A DNA stretch of 64,000 nucleotides, taken from Sordaria brevicollis (Eukaryota > Ascomycota > Sordariomycetes > Sordariales > Sordariaceae). The notes under the pieces were generated by a model. That model was not told the DNA's origin and did not search any database. It saw only the letters and a program-made list of their open reading frames with translations. This document shows, one piece after another, positions 61,600-64,000 of this stretch. The position numbers and the translations under genes were made by a program. Within the stretch, counting starts at the first letter, position 1, and each line of letters begins with the position of its first letter. The stretch is taken from contig JAUTDP010000005.1 of NCBI GenBank assembly GCA_033439795.1, forward strand, positions 372,001 through 436,000, written 5' to 3'.

Positions 61600-63937
61600 T
61601 AGATAAAAAGATTTAATAAATTAGGGTATTTATAACGGCTATTTATAAAAAATTTATTAATTTTAATAATTTCAAATTTAATTATAAGGATACTCTTTAA
61701 TTATCTTCTTCCTTACTTATATTTAATAAACGTTAATTTTTAATTATAATTTAAATAAGAGGCTATATATTTCCCTAATTATTAATAGAACCATTTTTAT
61801 TATTTATAACCGGGTTTACGAAGCCGTAAGGGTATATAGGGGCAGGGTAATAAATAAACTATTATTGCGGTATAAAATAATTAAAAGCCGGAATATTAAG
61901 AGTAGGAGTATTTATAATATTAACGTTATAATAATTATATTAGCCGTATCCGTATTAATTTTAAGTAGGATATTATTATTAATTATTATTATTATTATTA
62001 TTTTTTTCTTTCTCTTTTTTATCCTTTTTTTCTTTCTTTTCCTTTTTTTTTTCTTTACGTAATTTATATTTGGGTACTTCCTTTTTAAATTAAATACGAC
62101 TTTTATATTCGGCGGAAAAATAGCTTTTATAATTATAGCGGGTATAAGTATCGGTTTTTATACGGTATTAAAATATATTATTATTAATTATACGGGAGAT
62201 TTAAATATTAGAGGCGGATATAGAATCGAAATTTATAGTAGTATTGCCTTTATTGACGGTAAATTCGGGAGCGGAACCGTTCGTATTATTAGAGGTAGAA
62301 TTAGAACCGGTAGCGGGGTTATTAATATTAGATTTATAATAGGGGTTAATAATTTTATTATATTAATCCTTCTATTCGAATTATTTAGCGAAGTTACGGG
62401 TTATTTCGAATTATTCGTTAAATTTATTATTCTTAAGTTAGGGGCGTTATAGGGTAATAATATTACGGAAGCGTTCGGTTAAACGTTAATAAAGGTAATA
62501 AATTTTTATATTATTATTAAATTAATAACGTTCGATAATAGTAATGAATTTATCCTCGAAATTAAATTATTTTATTTTATTTATTTTTAAATCTTCGAAT
62601 TTATAACGAATTTAAATTATAATATCGATATTATTATATTTATTAATTATTTATTTAAATAAATCGAAAGTAATAAATTATTTAACTGGTTTATTAAATA
62701 GAATTTTAATAAATTCGGGCTCGATTACTTCCTAAGGCTTATTATAAAAGGAGTGGGAAATTAAAGAAAATTTAATATCCTTAGTTTTAAAGGCGGAAGG
62801 TTTATCCTTAAAAGCGAATAAGATATTAATATATTATTAACGAAATTTAATAATTCTTTTAAAAATTTTACTAATATTATCGAAAGTAGGGGAAACGACG
62901 ATATATAATATTAATTTATAACTACTACCGCTATTACTTCCGATTAAATTATTAATAATTATATTATTAAATTCGGATTTAGAATTATTAAAATTAGAAT
63001 TATTATTATTATTATCGTTGGGTAGGGATATAAACGCGGGGTTAGTAAATTTAAATAAACGTTAACGAAGGTCGTTAATTATTTTTTAATATTTAATTAT
63101 TTTACGTTTAATTATATTTTAAAAATTAATTTTAAAATTAGAATAACGCTTTTAAGCATTAGACAAATTTTATTAAAAGGTAATTAAACGAGCTTAGAAA
63201 TCGTTAACGATATCGTTATATTAAGAGGCGGCGTTAGCGAAAGTTTATTTATAAACGTTATATTAAATTTATTATTTAATAGCGGCGTCCGAAAATTAAA
63301 GGGTATAATTAATTTTAAAAGTCGCGAAATTAATATTAAAAATCGCGTTAATTTAATCCTTATTTTAAATTAAAATATAGAATTAATTGAAATTTTAGTA
63401 TAATTAATTATTCTCATCCTCGGATTATTAAAGGTCCTCTTTAATATTTTAGAATTCGGTAATAATAAAAATAATATTAAATTATATAAAGCGGGCGAAT
63501 ATATAAACGGCGGCCGGGAACGTTAAATAGTTATTTAAATTAAGAATTTAAGTAATAAAAACCGGGATAATAATAAAATCGTTACTAAGCGTGTAAATAG
63601 CGTCGGTAAATTAATTTTAGAATTTAATATTACGAAAATCGACGTTTCCGACTTTAAAAAGCGTAATAACCGCGATAAGGGTATTAATAATTATAATAGG
63701 GATTAAATCGGATATTAATTATTTAAATTAATATACTTTAATAAGTATAAAAAAAAAGAGAATACGAGCGATTATAATAATAATATTCGTTTTAATAATT
63801 ATTTAATTCGAATTAACCGCGAAACCGTCGTTAGAGCGTTAGCCGCTAAGGAAATAAATTTTAATATTAATTAATATAATTAATAATTAATCTTCTTCGA
63901 AAATTACGTACGTAATATTAAAGAAGGTGTAATAAAT
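61600..63937 (-). pseudogene. Element E gag with zinc knuckle (RIP-degraded)
   Basis: Minus strand, between the 5' LTR and pol. Near 62570-62400 the frame reads FNFEDKFITIIERY and NNKFNE.FEITRNFAK. It then passes through a Ser/Asn/Thr-rich linker (NPATGSNSTSNNTNGSAPEF near 62330-62270) to TYTRYNYKSYFSAEYKS near 62150-62100. With Cys and His mutated to Tyr this is a CTRCGYKGHFSAEC zinc knuckle. This capsid, linker, CCHC order is typical of Ty3/gypsy Gag. A long pyrimidine tract on the plus strand at 61980-62056 is a Lys/Glu-rich segment on the coding strand. The short open frame at 61865-62062 (+) is its shadow. Confidence 0.75.
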
Positions 63938-64000
63938 TATTAAAGGATAACGTTAATACCGTTAGGTATATAATAAAATATATATTATTATACGAAAGAA
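63938..64000 (-). repeat. Element E right LTR (5' LTR), truncated by window end
   Basis: TATTAAAGGATAACGTTAAT followed by ACCGTTAGGTATATAATAAA matches the left LTR start at 55774 apart from transitions. Only the first 63 bases are inside the window. This copy is the more strongly RIP-mutated of the pair. Confidence 0.82.

Larger units (their letters stand above)
55774..64000 (-). mobile_element. Chromodomain Ty3/gypsy element E (chromovirus), running off the window end
   Basis: The left LTR (55774-56062) and the start of the right LTR (63938-64000) share the TATTAA(A/G)GGATA(A/G)CGTT start, the (G/A)(G/A)(C/T)ACCGTTAGGTATATAA block and TTATTATACGAA. The initial TG is RIP-changed to TA in both. 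A polypurine tract beside the left LTR and all coding motifs set the orientation as minus. Domain order from the right: Gag with zinc knuckle, protease region, RT, RNase H, integrase, chromodomain. The element interrupts copia element D and itself carries the insertion 58936-59700. The 5' LTR is cut by the window end. Confidence 0.88.

Noticed and set aside
61865..62062. 65-codon plus-strand frame ending in Phe/Leu runs
   Set aside because: Antisense of a Lys-rich segment of element E gag; a pyrimidine tract, not a membrane protein.
1..64000. Mitochondrial genome fragment
   Set aside because: AT content alone would fit, but CpG is retained, CpA/TpG are specifically lost, and nested LTR retrotransposons and a LINE are present; no mitochondrial genes or tRNAs.
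1..64000. Centromere or subtelomere
   Set aside because: RIP-mutated nested retrotransposons are typical of such regions in filamentous ascomycetes, but nothing in the sequence alone (no satellite, no telomere array) proves either.

Overview
This window is nuclear DNA of a filamentous ascomycete (Pezizomycotina). It is extremely AT-rich. CpA and TpG are almost absent while TpA is very abundant, but CpG, CpC and GpG survive. That is the signature of repeat-induced point mutation (RIP), which converts CpA to TpA on either strand. In every old reading frame I could follow, the interruptions are almost all TAA or TAG (expected from CAA, CAG and TGG codons), Asp of catalytic sites has become Asn, and zinc-knuckle Cys and His have become Tyr. 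I see no intact gene, tRNA, rRNA or CRISPR array. I cannot name the species.

Bases 1-15107 hold four long RIP-degraded reading frames that I cannot assign to a family (about 1372-2549 +, 6830-8660 -, 9330-10600 +, 12732-14440 +), two tandem-repeat tracts, and one well-preserved 336-bp MITE (9519-9854) that splits one of those frames.

Bases 15108-64000 are a stack of nested transposons whose order can be read from target-site duplications (TSDs) and LTR pairs. The host is a Ty1/copia element, D, on the minus strand. It is broken into 15108-17346, 52492-53170 and about 53637-55773. Into D went Ty3/gypsy element A (17347-52486, minus, TSD AAAGC). Into A went Ty3/gypsy element B (18583-42036, minus, TSD TAATT). 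Into B went Ty3/gypsy element C (24859-40435, plus, TSD AAGAT). C then received a Tad1-like LINE (about 27470-32760, plus) and a 414-bp hAT-like MITE (33754-34167). A also carries a 396-bp hAT-like MITE (49956-50351). D was further hit by a GC-normal insertion of about 465 bp (53171-53636) and by a chromodomain-bearing Ty3/gypsy element E (55774 to beyond the window end, minus). E carries a GC-rich insertion of about 0.76 kb (58936-59700) inside its reverse transcriptase.

Two mutation regimes coexist. Long elements are saturated with RIP transitions. Short insertions (336 to about 760 bp) and parts of the LTRs keep CpA, TpG and normal GC, which fits the known minimum-length requirement of RIP or a late arrival. 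LTR partners carry complementary patches of C-to-T and G-to-A change, so the original sequence is partly recoverable by comparing them. The locus is best read as a transposon graveyard, an AT-isochore of pericentromeric, subtelomeric or accessory type. Nothing in it looks like a currently expressed gene.
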